A stretch of DNA of 64,000 bases from Kappaphycus alvarezii (GCA_002205965.3 NADL03000481.1:1302001-1366000), one strand, 5' to 3'. Counted from the stretch's first letter, positions 11,712 through 22,326 are shown. Notes: generated by a model from the sequence alone, not told the origin. Program-made: numbers and translations.

Positions 11712-12769
11712 ATGATTCCTATGGGAGGAAAAAGGGCCTGGGAATGGATCATCTCGATTACGCGTGACTACTACGAACTCCACGTAATCATCCATTTCTA
11801 CATTAATATATGCCTATGTTTTCGTACGTTGAACGGACCATTGCTACCTGAAGAAGATTTCCGACTATTAATCAGAGTTCTATTCTCATTCCAAAACGGA
11901 AGGTTCACGGAAGCAGGTCCAGAGTTTGTGGAAGTCATATATCATTACTCTATAGGAAGGTATGGAATGGTAGCTATCGGAGACTTGTCGCAAACATATC
12001 TGAACATTATCCGTCCAGTTTACGTATTTCTCAAGAACAACCAAGATGTGCGACTGAGAGGTTACAGCTTGCCCCCTGATATGGAATATCGACTGGTCCC
12101 GTATCCTCTATGGGAACCTTACGTTGCTCCGCTCAGAAACACAACCTCAGCTGGAGACCAAGATCCTCCCGAGACCGTGATGATGATACGGCAGGACCAT
12201 CAAGTGATCGAGGCGGATCATCGAAGAGGGCAAGGCGTCGGGAGCAGCGAGGAAGATCGCCAAGAAGATCGCCCCAAACACCGCCTAGTCTCCCAGGGGA
12301 AACTATGCATCCTTAATTATTGGACGGCTACCAATTAGACGTTGGCTTCGCGAAATGACAGAGGACCCTCGAGAAGCAGAAGTAATTTCCTTTTTTGCCA
12401 TTAGTATTTGCATGTGCTTCCAGACCATTCACGGGCGCACCTTACTCGTGAGGACTCAGTCCTTATGTTGCGAGTTTTTTTCTCCTTCAGATACCCGTTT
12501 CTGGACCCGTTGCCAGAAAAGTTTGCATACTACGTTTACTACCTCACATTTGGAAGGTTTGGAGAAGTGAAACGGGAGGAGCTCATTAGAGAACACTATG
12601 AAACCATACGCCGAATCTACGAAACTCTTGACCAAGGAGATGAGCCGGTATCGCACGGTACACACTCTCTCATCATATTGGAAATGAGCTACTACCATAT
12701 CCTTACAGTGAACCCTATACTCTCCCTGATGAATGGATAGAACTCCCACAAGAACAACAAGAGCATTGA
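11712..12769 (+). pseudogene. Gypsy A ORF3 (duplicated-domain protein), frameshifted
   Basis: This is the counterpart of the intact 352-aa frame in B at 24806-25864. It starts MIPMGGKRAWEWIIS at 11712 and ends at the TGA at 12767-12769. The first half (ICLCFRTLNGPLLPEEDF) is intact. Frame breaks near 12207 and 12440-12470 split the basic linker and second half, which reappears as LRVFFSFRYPFLDPLPEKF. It has no known family. It occupies the place where envelope-like genes sit in some gypsy elements, but it has no signal peptide or clear membrane anchor. Confidence 0.7.
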
Positions 12770-12794
12770 GAACGAGACGGACGTTCGACCTAAG

Positions 12795-12803
12795 TGCGGG
12801 GGG
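12795..12803 (+). promoter_or_regulatory. Gypsy A polypurine tract
   Basis: A G-run (GTGCGGGGGG region) directly abuts the 3' LTR. The same tract precedes the 3' LTR of B (24771-24780, minus). It would prime plus-strand synthesis. Confidence 0.7.
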
Positions 12804-14278
12804 TGTTAGGCGCAGATTTTTTTTGTCGCCGTCATCTACAGACTTCAGTTTACTGTACTACCTATCCTTGTCCAAATTTGCTTATAGTTCCGGTCCTCCT
12901 CGTCCTCCCTGAACCTCGCTTATCATTACCGCGGTCCTCTCCAAATTTACTTCCATTTTATCTAGATATTTTTATACTGTATCTACCCCTCTGAATCGAT
13001 CCCGAATCAAGTTCTTTTTCCCTTTTTGCTTACCTCCTCCTCCAAATTCGTTTTTTTTGAGAAAAAGGGCGCAAATGCACTACTACAAAATCCCTTGCAG
13101 ATTTATTTTACCTATTTCTAATCTATAGAACCTGCCCCGGGAGCCTATTTAAACACCTTTATTCCAAGTCTTAAACGCTCCCGATCATTTTGCTCAGCAC
13201 TCCTGTCCCCCTACACACCCCGCTCACCCCTTTTCCAGAAACATGACGTCAAATCGCCCCTCTGTCCCTATCTCCAAAAACCGCCCTTCCCGTCCCATCA
13301 ATGGCCTTCGTCTCGCCGCCTACGGGCCAACCGATGCAGACGACTACATCCGGCGTCAAACAAAGAAGAAAATCATCGAGTTCGTTCGCCGCCTCTTCAT
13401 AGAAGAAGAGGCGAGGAGGTAAGTGAGGATGAGACTGAGAAAGTCGAGGAGGAGAGCGGGGAGTCCTTCGAGGAATGGTTAGCCCCTGAGCTAGTGTACG
13501 AGACTCAGGGAAGGAGGAAGAGGAGGAAGAGGGGGAAGAGGAGAAGAGGAGGAAGAGGGGGAAGAGGAGAAGAGGGGAAGAGGAGGAAGAGGAGGACGAG
13601 GTGGATGAGGGAAAGGGGGCATGGAAAGTGTTGGACTGGTGGGGCCTGGACTGGAGAGTATGGATCAAGTGGTGCCGACGCTGGAACCGGATGGAGATAT
13701 CTTTAGTAGTTTAGATATCTCCCAGGAGGAATAGAGAGCTGTGAGCCATTCGCAGATATTTGTGGGGACTGCTTGGACAGCATGGATATTTTAGAGGAGT
13801 TGTTTGGATCTGATTTAGAGAATGGGAAATAAGGGACCTCATTGATTGTTAGTTTCTTAAGTATCTTTTGTTTAGAGTATATCATCCACACAAATTGTTT
13901 GTATGCATTTCCTGGTACTTCTGTAGTTTTGTTCGGACTTTAGGGGTAGCCAAAAGTCTATATAAGCTGAGTAAACCGCTTCCTCATGGAGAGGTCAAGC
14001 AAGTTGGCAGACAACTTCAGGTCAAGCTCCGAGTAGTAGGAAGTTGAGAGTCAACTTCAGACCCTAAGAAAACTTTTTCCTAAGCTGGTCGCAGAGCATC
14101 AGTGGTAGACCCTGCCCCTTTTATACTTGCTTGTAGCCCTCTCAACTCTCCCATATACACTCCTTTTTATTTGTTCAACTATACCACGGTAGCACTTTTG
14201 TCGCTCGCAACACCTCCGTCTTGGGGTAGTTGGTTCTAAGTATCTCTTCTCCCGACGATTTACGATTTACCCCTATCA
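12804..14278 (+). repeat. Gypsy A 3' LTR
   Basis: 1475 bp, matching 5294-6800 with mostly 1-nt length differences in homopolymers and in the GAGGAA microsatellite. It ends CCCCTATCA before the AATAC duplication. Confidence 0.93.
13243..13832 (+). pseudogene. LTR-encoded basic/acidic protein, second broken copy
   Basis: Same start (ATG at 13243) and stop (TAA at 13830-13832) as the other copies. One G is missing before the GTAAGT donor (reads GAGGAGGTAAGTG near 13416), and the GAGGAA tract is shorter, so the frame is lost after about residue 58. The C-terminal segment is still recognisable in the right register near 13735-13830, apart from another G lost near 13728. Confidence 0.55.
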
Positions 14279-14283
14279 AATAC
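14279..14283. repeat. Target site duplication of gypsy A, right copy
   Basis: AATAC, identical to 5289-5293. It overlaps the restart of the copia coding frame. Confidence 0.92.
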
Positions 14284-15600
14284 CAAGGTACTGTTGACCT
14301 CGTGACCAACGATACCCATCAGTGGATTCGACTAAGGAATGTATTGTATGCGCCAACTATGTCTCTGAACTTAATGTCAGTTCCACAGCTGGATACAAAT
14401 AGTATTAGCCTCTCAGTATCGGGTGGCAGTGCTAGTATTAGCCTCTCAGTATCGGGTGGGCAGTGCCGGCTTACGGACAATGATACTGGAACAACATTGG
14501 TAAATGCGTAATTGCGAGAAGCAGGCTTATACGTCTTGATTGCAAAAGTGGTAACAAGAGCTCCATCGAGTGCACTGATAAATACTGTACCTTTCACTGG
14601 GTCACCCAAAGTCCAGCTCAACAAAGATGTTGAGGTTATCAAGACTAATGATCATAAGGAAAGGTCGAACAATATATGGCACACACGTCTCGGACACATT
14701 GGAGAACGGACAATACAGTAAATGATGCGCAGCCAAAACCTCCATGGAATCAGTGTCAGCGAAAAACCCGAGGCTATCAAGCGCAAGCCATGCGTTATGG
14801 GCAAAGAGACGAAAGGTTCACATAAGGGTTCCCTGGAAGAAATGTGTCATTCAGTGGGAGATGTCATATTCGCAGATGTATGCGGACCGATGTCCACTAA
14901 TACCTGGGGGCATGCAAGATATTTTCTGTTGTTTATTGACGGTGCTTCAAGGTACACTTGGATAGTGACTATCAAGAAGAAAAGTGATGTTGTCACGGAG
15001 ACTCGTAAATTCATCAGACGATTTAAGGTAATCTATAAGCGGAAAGTTAAGGCGCTCTATACAGACAACGGAGGTGAATTTGTTAACAAGAAGATGGAAG
15101 TATTGCTGGGTGATGAAGGTGTCACGCATGCACTTACCGCCTCTTACAATCCTCAATCAAATGGGATTGTAAAGAGGGCAAACCGAACAATTCTTGACCG
15201 AGTCAGATGCATGCTAAGCCACGCCCAATTCGATCAACGCTTCTGGGAGAAGATGCCCTTCATGCGGTGGATATAATTAACATTATACCTAGAGAGGCAT
15301 TACAGGGCAGAACGCCTTCGAGTTAGTCAATGAAAGAAAACCAGATGTATCCAAGTTACGTACATTCGGATGTGAAGCTCTCGCAATGTTTCCTACGGCG
15401 AAGCGGAAGAAGTTGGACACCAAGGTGAAGTCCGCGATATTGCTTGGCAATATAGGATCCTCTCTGTACAAAGTCTTCGATCCGGTAACGAAGCAGGTCC
15501 AGTACGTTCGGTCCAGTACTTTCGTCACGTAAGATTCAACGAAACTACTTTTCCTGGATACCCAAGGTCTCAGAAAGCTCACCAAAACAATCATCCTAAG
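14279..15600 (+). pseudogene. Copia protease end and integrase
   Basis: The frame continues the copia polyprotein right after gypsy A, with IRLRNVLYAPTMSLNLMSV from the region after protease. There follow a 33-bp tandem duplication at about 14401-14462, the integrase zinc-binding start IWHTRLGHIGERT, and the catalytic core with FADVCGPM (first Asp) and LYTDNGGEF (second Asp). The third acidic residue should lie in NG-x-x-E-R, but the sequence reads SNGIVKRANRT, so the catalytic Glu is Lys. Stops at 14511, 14721 and 15276 break the frame. It was once a DDE integrase and is now inactive. Confidence 0.85.
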
Positions 15601-17340
15601 TATGTGGCAGTCGAAATTGATGACGAAGATGAAAGCGAGCGTTCAAAACAGGCCATCATGAATGAATAAGAATCTGCGAGCGATGATGAGAGTCCCGAGG
15701 GTACCGGAGATCAGGAGGATGATGATGACGCATTAGTGCAGAGAAGAGGTGAAGTTTACCCTGTTGAATTGCGTCGAATCCAGCGGCTCCGAAATCTAAC
15801 CCTAGGTATCTTGCAGCCAGCTCAAGCAAGCTGAAGAACCGGAACCAAGAAGAGCCTACTCTTACTGAAGCAATGAAATCACCAGAGCGTAATGAATGGG
15901 TAAATGCTGTTAACAACGAATTAACAGTACTCCATGACCGTGGAACGTGGAGTCTAGTTCCTAAACCTGAAAATGTAAATATCTTACCTAACAAGTTCGT
16001 ATTCAGAATCAAGAGACATCCGGACGATACGATAGACAAGTATAAGGCACGCCTGGTCGTTCTTGGATGTAACCAAAAGGAGGAAGATTTCAACCAACTT
16101 TACTCTCCTGTTCTGGACTTTACAACTGTGCGTGTTGCACTTACTCTCGCTGGAATAGAAGGGGCTCATGTCCATCAAATGGATGTTAAAAGTGCATTCC
16201 TCCATGGAGAATTGGATGAGGATCTGTACATGCACCAACCGAAAGGATTTGAAGATACAGAACATCGTGACTACGTTTACAAGTTGAATAAGAGCTTGTA
16301 TGGGCTGAAACAGGCACCCCGTATTTGGTACTTTCACTTCGGTGATCGTTTAACTTGCATGGGTTTTACCAAACTCAAACATGCAGAAAGTACTTGGTGT
16401 CTAGAAACGCAACAAGACCAACTCTTTCTGCTCTCATATGTTGACGATATACTTCTGGTCACGAAGAACGTAGTGCTCTTGAATAAGACCAAGGCAGAAC
16501 TGATGAAGAACTTTGAACTTACAGACAAGGGAGCAGTAACCGAGTTCTTGGGTGTACAGGTTGCTCGAGATGACCAAGGTACGTTTTATCTCCGTCAAAC
16601 AGGATGTGTTGAAAAGTTGTTAAGACAGTTTAACATGGAGACCTGCAACCATGTTTCTAACCCAATTGATCCCAGCACGTGCATGGAGTTGACAGAGAAA
16701 AGAGCATCTACAGATTCAGAAGCTCGTGAGATGGCCGGCGTGAAGTATTGTGAAGCTATCGGTGCCCTGTTTTATCTTATTACAAGGACACGACCGGATT
16801 TAGCAGTCGCTGAGAAAATCTTGAGTCGCCACGTTGCTCAACCACGACCAATACACTGGAAGGGTGTGAAAAGAATTTTTGGGTATCTACACGGTACAAA
16901 GAACATGGTATTGAGCCTTCGTGGGGCGTCAAAAACATAATATTCGTATGCAGATTCAAACTGGGGAGGCTCTGCTGATCGCTATTCGACTACTGGTTTT
17001 GTGGTAATGCTTGGCGGAGCCCCATTATGGGGAAAAGTGCCAAGCAGAACTGTATCGCTTTTCCAGTACGGAAACTGAATATGTCAGTCTTTCAGCTGCC
17101 TCTCGTGAAGTATCATGGCTGCGAAACTTAATGGGCGATCTTGGCTACACAAAGGACGCAGGAACAGTAATTTTCCAGGACAACAGTGGTTGAGAAACCT
17201 GGGCTACCGATATCTCAAACTTCAGGCGCAACAAACATATTGATATACGCCTGCACTATGTTAGAGATCTGGTCACTCGTGGGAAGTTATCATTGAACCG
17301 GTCATTACCAAGGATATGTTCGCCGACTACTTAACAAAAC
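15600..17340 (+). pseudogene. Copia reverse transcriptase and RNase H
   Basis: The longest piece, 15873-16940 (355 aa), is a nearly complete copia RT: MKSPERNEWVNAV at the start, VHQMDVKSAFLHGELDED, SLYGLKQAPRIWY, the intact catalytic LLSYVDDILLV, and TRTRPDLAVA. RNase H follows in broken frames, with YADSNWGGSADRYSTTGF at about 16945, SSTETEYVSLSAASREVSW in 17011-17193, and the C-terminal NKHIDIRLHYVRDL near 17235. The polymerase centre is intact, but stops at 16940 and 17193 split RNase H. In the family this enzyme copies the genomic RNA inside the particle. Confidence 0.88.
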
Positions 17341-17480
17341 CGCTATACGGACCCAAGTTAAGGGACAGCATGGCCAACTTCCAGTTGATTAACTTATGTC
17401 CGAGTGGGAGGGCATCCGAGGTCTTCGACAATGTCAACAAAAGGACTATGCAAAGAGAACAAGACTCCGGTCTGCAGTTC

Positions 17481-17698
17481 AGTTGAATATGAATGGTCAC
17501 AAGAACTGCACACTGAGTCAACTGAATTCAAATCTATGAACGGCTACTACTTGTATTGGTTATTGTTGAACGTGAAATTGGCGTCCGCTCATATATGTTT
17601 AGTTTATGTCTCGTGGTTCTATTGAAAAGGGTACTTAATGGCCAGCTGGTCTTGTCGTAAAATAAAGTATCTATAAACAAGACATCCTTGTTTCAACA
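17481..17698 (+). repeat. Copia 3' LTR
   Basis: 218 bp, matching 4066-4283 with a few substitutions. The first base appears changed (A for T). It ends TTTCAACA directly before the CCTTT duplication. No strong polypurine tract is visible before it. Confidence 0.88.
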
Positions 17699-17703
17699 CC
17701 TTT
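17699..17703. repeat. Target site duplication of copia element, right copy
   Basis: CCTTT is identical to 4061-4065. Removing one copy restores a continuous minus-strand frame in the DIRS host element. Confidence 0.9.
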
Positions 17704-17975
17704 CTCAGTTGGATTGCAGCCTCTTGAAAGGAAGCCCAATGTCCAGCGGCCTTGACGTATTTTGCTTCGTGCTCTGCCACTGCTCACATGCTTGTGCTTT
17801 TCGAGTGCCCTGCGAGGCGGCCACTCCTTGTGATCGAAGAATCCACCTACAAAAGCTCCAATTGCCGGTCCTGCCTCGTACGGGTAACGACTGAGGCCGT
17901 ACTTCCGGTCTCGATCACACGCTCCGCCGTTTGTTCATACGTTACAATCCAAGTTGCTTCTATTCCTGATTGTAC
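17704..17975 (-). pseudogene. DIRS gag-like ORF, 5' part (right of copia insertion)
   Basis: The minus-strand frame contains YEQTAERVIETGSTASVV, then two in-frame stops, then AEHEAKYVKAAGHWASF and QEAAIQLRK. It joins the frame at 4065 exactly through the CCTTT duplication. It stays open back to about 17975, where the sequence enters a foldback repeat and the upstream part of the gene is lost. This is the same gene as the fragment at 3640-4065. Confidence 0.5.
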
Positions 17976-18051
17976 AACTCATATAGATTTACCACATTAC
18001 TGAGAGATGTAGCTAGTGATACGTGGTGGTAAATCGTTACGGGTTGTACAA
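17970..18051. repeat. Foldback (inverted repeat) sequence
   Basis: Two 26-nt arms (17970-17995 and 18026-18051) are inverted with 22 of 26 positions pairing, starting TTGTACAAC and ending in TTTACCAC at the inner side, with a 30-nt loop. It lies at the junction between the DIRS gag-like frame and the RLE fragments. It could be a small foldback or MITE-like insertion, or a terminal stem-loop. Confidence 0.55.
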
Positions 18052-18089
18052 TGTTGCACAGAAGCGTGCGGAGGGTATTCATAAATTAA

Positions 18090-18977
18090 CTACGGATGCG
18101 GGCGGCGCGTAGAAACCTGTCGCGCCTGCATTATTTGGAGACTAAACGCAAAACGGGTAACGAAGTCGCGGAGCTCCTGTTGAGGGGGGGAACCGCGACG
18201 GGAAGCAGCGAAGGAAGCAAGGCGGCGGAAAAAACCCTTGCCGTCGTCGCCCAAGGCGCCATAGATATCAATCCCGACGGGGGAGAGGAGGATATCATTT
18301 TGGTTGCAGTAAGTGCTGTAATGACGATGTTTCTCGCGCTCTGCGAGTGTTGCTGCAGCGCCTGCGGTAACCGTACTTGGCGTAATGTGGCGGCGCGCGG
18401 AGGGATGGGCAACAGTAACGTCGACGGCGATATCGGTACTGTGAAGCCCGTAGGCAGCGGGTATGTAAATGTCCATTCGTAGCGCGGGGGACTCCGAATG
18501 CCCAGATGAGTTGGGAACCTGGTAGAGGAGCGGATGCTCGACGAGGGCGACGATCCCAACTTCCTTGCGGTAACGGGCAAGAACGTTGCGGAGGATGTGA
18601 TGACGAAAAGTCATTCCGTCTTCGTATTTGCAGGTCAACGCGTGTTTACCACTTGGATCTAAGACGGGTGCGATGTCGGCCGAGCGCCGGGAGCAGACCG
18701 GGCAGCGAGTAGATCCAGGGAATAGCGCGAAGCCGAGACGGAGAGCCAGAGCGACTTTCCACGTAGAAGAGGACATGTACGTACCGCGGTGGGGGTGAGG
18801 AAGCGAAGAGAAAACAGATGAGGCGGAGGATGTGCGCACGGAGAGGAGCCGTGCTGGGACGTGAGCTGCCGCGGAAGAGAACAACCTATCGGACTTCGAT
18901 AGCATGAGTTCAGTTGTGATCGCAGACTGGAGCCTTTCGCCGGGGACCGGCGATGAACAACGCTCGAAAAGAGCCAT
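18090..18977 (-). pseudogene. RLE-type (R2/NeSL/Utopia-like) retroelement C-terminus, 295 aa open
   Basis: The frame is open from 18977 to 18090. Near residues 95-125 is a zinc-binding cluster C-x2-C...H-x4-C (CPVCSRRSADIAPV, then GKHALTC), followed by FRHHILRNVL. Next comes a PD-(D/E)XK-like nuclease pattern: E...RMDIYIPAAYG, then DIAVDVTVAHPS, then a conserved AEREKHRHYS. This order is that of the restriction-like endonuclease end of RLE-type non-LTR retrotransposons. No RT precedes it, because further fragments of the same kind lie upstream. It is therefore a 5'-truncated copy, although its reading frame is intact. The clade is not resolved. Confidence 0.65.
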
Positions 18978-19252
18978 GATACGTACAGTATTTTGCGACG
19001 ATTCGTCATAGCAGCCGTGTATCGGAGGACGAACGACGAGACACGTGTACGCATGGAATGAAACTTAGAATGACAGTGTTTCCCACGCTTATCTACCATA
19101 AAGTTGCTGAGGTCTTGGAGAGCCTTGAGACCACATTTTTCAATCTGTCTATAGATGTCGGTGGCGAGGGGGATGAGTTCTAGGCCTTCTCGGTCACGAG
19201 CCGCAGAATAGTACGCTACTTTCTTCTTCTCGGCACGGTCAAGAGTAGAAAC
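18965..19252 (-). pseudogene. Second RLE-type C-terminal fragment
   Basis: The minus-strand frame reads VSTLDRAEKKKVAYYSAARD, then LELIPLATDIYRQIEKCG and LKALQDLSNFMVDKRG. The pattern AE-x-K...Y...PLA-x-D-x-Y followed by an alanine/leucine-rich helix matches the last part of the frame at 18090-18977, so this is another copy of the same domain in tandem and in the same orientation. Only the end of the domain is left. Confidence 0.5.
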
Positions 19253-19348
19253 ACCGTAATGTATGGAAGATGTGGTCGGTTGTATCCTCGCCGCTAGTGC
19301 GTTGTGCGGGATAAGTCGTCACTGATGGGTAACACTAAATAACATTCC

Positions 19349-19434
19349 TTACAGGGCCGGTTCAATGCCAGCGAGAAGGCATGCCGCGTTAAACATGACG
19401 GCGACAGCAGCGTGCCTTTGGGTAAGCACCGCAG
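19349..19434 (-). pseudogene. Third RLE-type fragment (extreme C-terminus)
   Basis: A short minus-strand frame (AVLTQRHAAVAVMFNAACLL, ending TAA at 19349-19351) closely matches the C-terminus of the fragment at 22327-22677 (GVLMQRHAAAAVMSNAACLM). Confidence 0.45.
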
Positions 19435-20183
19435 GGTTTAAAGCGAATAGTTTCTGTGATGTTAGTTTTTAGCCGTATAGTCGGATCTGCAGTGAACACG
19501 ACAAGATCTCATTGAAGTCCATTGCAGGATCTGATCATGATTTGCTTAGTTTTAAACAACATTACGAACAATTTCATGAGGACTCGTCCAGGTCTTTCGC
19601 TCAACTCCCGCCAGTTGCTATTAGAGGTTACTTCGAGAGGGATTTTCGCCTAGCGACAGAGTTCTACGGGGAAAATGTGGGGTGATTTAATATTTGAAAG
19701 ATATGGTAGGTTGTGGCCCGTAATATGCTACTGTTTTGGTGAATTAGCCCAAATTTCATTTCATCTTTCAGGTCACATTCTTTAAACTAGTGAGAATCAC
19801 TACGAGAGTAAATCCGCAGACTAAATCTGTTGTAGGCTCCACTTGCTAAGTGCAAAATAGTTGCTCGACCTAATTCACAAACTATGGCACCAAAGGGAAA
19901 GGAGGACAGGCTCGATACGCAGAGATGGCTCTTTACTTTCTTGGGAAACAGAAATACAGACTGAGAGGCTATTTTTCAGAACATGCAATGGCATGCTGTC
20001 CGCGATGAACACAATTAAGACAGGAAACCTTCTGGCGGTCACTTTTGAATTCATCATGAACGCACATTGATTTGGAATCTTCAATCTGGAATCAGCGATC
20101 GGACTTGACTCGAGACAGGGGCATCACTCCGTCATTCTTCTAAACTACTGCATCCGTCAACTTCTCAGAATGCCGACTCGTGA
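19435..20183. other. Gene-free stretch
   Basis: I see no motif-bearing frame. Short open frames on both strands near 19861-20084 overlap each other and carry no recognisable domain. Confidence 0.4.
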
Positions 20184-20615
20184 TTACTGGTTCAACCCAC
20201 AACGACTGTCTGGGAGAATCCGGAGCCCAGAGCCGCATCTCCCACACTCACAACTGTTAGAGGCAGTCCTCACCTCTCCATTGGTAAAGAGACAACAAAC
20301 GGGGTCATAGAACTGAGGACAGGCGCAAGTGTCAGGGTCAGGCTTTTCCGGGATGCCTATAGGGACGCACCTGGGTCCCGTTGGGCTCTCTTCGCAACGC
20401 GTTCCACTTCTGCAAAGATTTACGGGACACGGAATTGCGGGCGACTCTCGTAAAATGGGAATACAACGAGTCCCTTCCCCAATCTCAATGCATCTTTGAC
20501 CGGCCGGACAGAGGCGGAGGGCACAGCCCGTAAGGAGGCCGACCGGGGTTGCACTTGTAAAGTTGAATGTGAGGAGGTAAGCGAGGAGCACGGTGAAGGA
20601 AAGGGAATGCATCAT
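20184..20615 (-). CDS. Secreted cysteine-rich protein with Kazal-like domain
   Basis: 143 aa, intronless, with ATG at 20615. The first about 24 residues are a classical signal peptide (MMHSLSFTVLLAYLLTFNF core). Two follistatin-like repeats follow, with the pattern C-x4-C-x2-G-x2-C-x5-G-x-x-C-x-P (LRLCPAGQRCIEIGEGTRC and VNLCRSGTRCEESPTGPRC). The C-terminal part (about residues 97-132) starts CACPQFYDPVCC and ends CECGRCG, a Kazal-like protease-inhibitor or follistatin pattern. It is likely exported, disulfide-rich, and either an inhibitor or a cell-wall/extracellular binding protein. A TATA box lies about 60 bp upstream. This is the best host-gene candidate in the window. The exact target cannot be inferred. 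Confidence 0.82.
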   Translation of the reverse strand: MMHSLSFTVLLAYLLTFNFTSATPVGLLTGCALRLCPAGQRCIEIGEGTRCIPILRESPAIPCPVNLCRSGTRCEESPTGPRCVPIGIPEKPDPDTCACPQFYDPVCCLFTNGEVRTASNSCECGRCGSGLRILPDSRCGLNQ

Positions 20616-20674
20616 GGCGAATATATCGTGGTATTCTGGGACGACAGCATTGGGTCTGGTCTTGATAAGGGGGA

Positions 20675-20682
20675 TATATATA
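20675..20682 (-). promoter_or_regulatory. TATA box of the Kazal-like gene
   Basis: TATATATA lies about 60 bp upstream of the ATG at 20615, fitting a start site near 20645 and a 5' UTR of about 30 nt. Confidence 0.6.
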
Positions 20683-20699
20683 GGTACGAAAGAAATGAA

Positions 20700-22145
20700 G
20701 ACAGTTTACGTCAACCCTTAATGGAAAGTAAAACTATCGCTCTCGCTGGTTTTTCATTCCGAGGATTTATTACTTTTCTTTACAATGAAAATTTGGGATG
20801 GCTTACCATGAGTGAGAAATTGGTTCCGAGTGTATTACCGTCCAATCAAAAGAGGTTGACATAGCAGTTTATGCACCTAGATATAGACAACCATTATTTG
20901 TATTGTAGATCCTGCCACATGGTTTAACTGGAAATTCATAGGACTCGTAACCTTTGCACCATTCGCAGTAAACCAACCGCTTTTACTTCAATTCTGTGTA
21001 TGGCGACAGCTTCGACGACGATTTTGCCGGAGCAGGAGAGCTGGGTCCTGTGGATGGCGCAGGAGTTCAGTGAGTTGCGGTGTTGAGTAAGTTGATGGTT
21101 GCTAAAGCTTGTTCATTCATGTTTACGACGTAGCCAATGATTGAAGCGTCTTGGGAACACAGACGAACCTCATTTAAAATTTTCATTTACTGCAGAATGC
21201 TTATTTACTTTTAAAGTACCAGAGACATATGCAGGTGCAACATGGAAAGTCCTCAATACTCCACTGTAACAAACCTACAACAATTTACTGCAACTTCACA
21301 ATAAAAAATACATTCACCCCATCAACCTCTATTGACAATGAAGCAAAATGAAACCAGAAATTTCGATAAAAGTTCAATTTTTGCCCTGCCTTTGATTCTC
21401 GCCTGTGATGTCATCTGGCTGACAGTAATTCATCAATGTTTAAGACGAAATCTAGCTGGCATTTCATCCCAGTCAGCGATGTTTGGTACGCAAAACGTTT
21501 TGAACTTGCAAGAAACATTTGCGTTTTCCAACGTGGACGGTGTCTTGTTGCCGGTTCCTCATTTCCGTCTCACGTGAAATGATGAGCCAGTAGTATTTTT
21601 CTTGTTGACCTCCGAGTATGTTTTCTATCTGTCACCTTTTCGTCTAGATTCTACCACTTCTTACCTCACTTCGCTCGGCATCCACTGCATTCCTGATGCA
21701 TGTGCCGAGACTTCAAGTCCGAGCTCGTCTTTGCAGAAGAGCTGTGGTTTTGTCGACTTTCGCAATTGCCAGTTCGGGTGGATTGTTAACCCTCGCTCCC
21801 ATCGCACCTGGGTTCAAACTTGGATAGGTCAGTATGGAAGGCCGTTTTACTCGACAACGCACCGCAGAGCTCATCGCACGTTGCCGCACTTAATCACTGT
21901 AAAACCCAGAAAATCTGGCCCACACCCTTTTATTCAACGTCCATCTCTTCTTGACTGGCTACACCCAAACTTCACTTCATCTCGCTCGGCGCCCGCGCAC
22001 GGCGTGGGCGCCGGACCTTCATCCGGCTCTTCCCTCAGGAGCTTGCCCGTCACGGCTGCAGAGCTCTCGCTGCAAAGTTCTTGTCGATGGCCACATCGAG
22101 TGGATTGCCTCTTCGTGGCCCCAGCGCACGTGGGACAAACTGGGA
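20700..22145. other. Gene-free or unrecognised stretch
   Basis: Open frames such as 21602-22156 (plus) carry no recognisable domain. A block near 20935-20990 resembles one near 42985-43045 (both contain TCATAGGACTC, then ACCATTC and CAGTAA), so a low-copy dispersed repeat is present. Confidence 0.35.
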
Positions 22146-22326
22146 AAGATGTATAAGGATGGCTCTACTACTCAAACAAGGTTTGCGATGTCCACCGTAC
22201 CCGGGGAAAACGTTTGGTGTTTTACTGTTGGAAGATATTTCCGACCTATCCCATGGTTTTCCAGACAACCGCAATCGACTCAAAAAGGGGTATACCTACA
22301 GCGTAATGGGGAAGGAACTACGCTTC

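Larger units (their letters stand above)
5294..14278 (+). mobile_element. Ty3/gypsy retrotransposon A (8985 bp), frame-broken copy
   Basis: The LTRs are about 1.5 kb, and the internal order is Gag-protease, RT-RNase H-integrase, then a third ORF. It has perfect 5-bp duplications and lies in a copia protease gene. Its sister copy B (23251-32329, minus) is nearly intact, so A can be read by comparison. A carries many 1-nt gaps, often in homopolymers, and an in-frame loss of about 30 nt in integrase near 10948. Confidence 0.95.
4066..17698 (+). mobile_element. Ty1/copia retrotransposon, split by gypsy element A
   Basis: The element has short LTRs (218 bp each), an initiator-tRNA-like primer binding site and the copia order gag, protease, integrase, RT, RNase H. 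The internal region is interrupted at 5293/14279 by gypsy A. The two LTRs differ at only a few positions by eye, so this is a fairly young insertion, but the coding region carries several stops and active-site losses. It sits inside the gag-like ORF of a DIRS element. Confidence 0.92.
1000..17975 (-). mobile_element. DIRS-type retroelement remnant, interrupted by a 13.6-kb nested insertion
   Basis: On the minus strand the order is gag-like region (17975-17704, then 4065-3640), reverse transcriptase and RNase H (3640-2170), then a tyrosine-recombinase-like region (2130-1000). This is the DIRS order and not that of LTR elements. The gag-like frame reads straight across the copia insertion once one copy of the CCTTT duplication is removed, which proves the two flanks were one element. 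Many stops and frameshifts show it is dead. The outer ends are not defined: the right end meets a foldback sequence at 17970 and the left end is lost near 1000. Confidence 0.7.
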
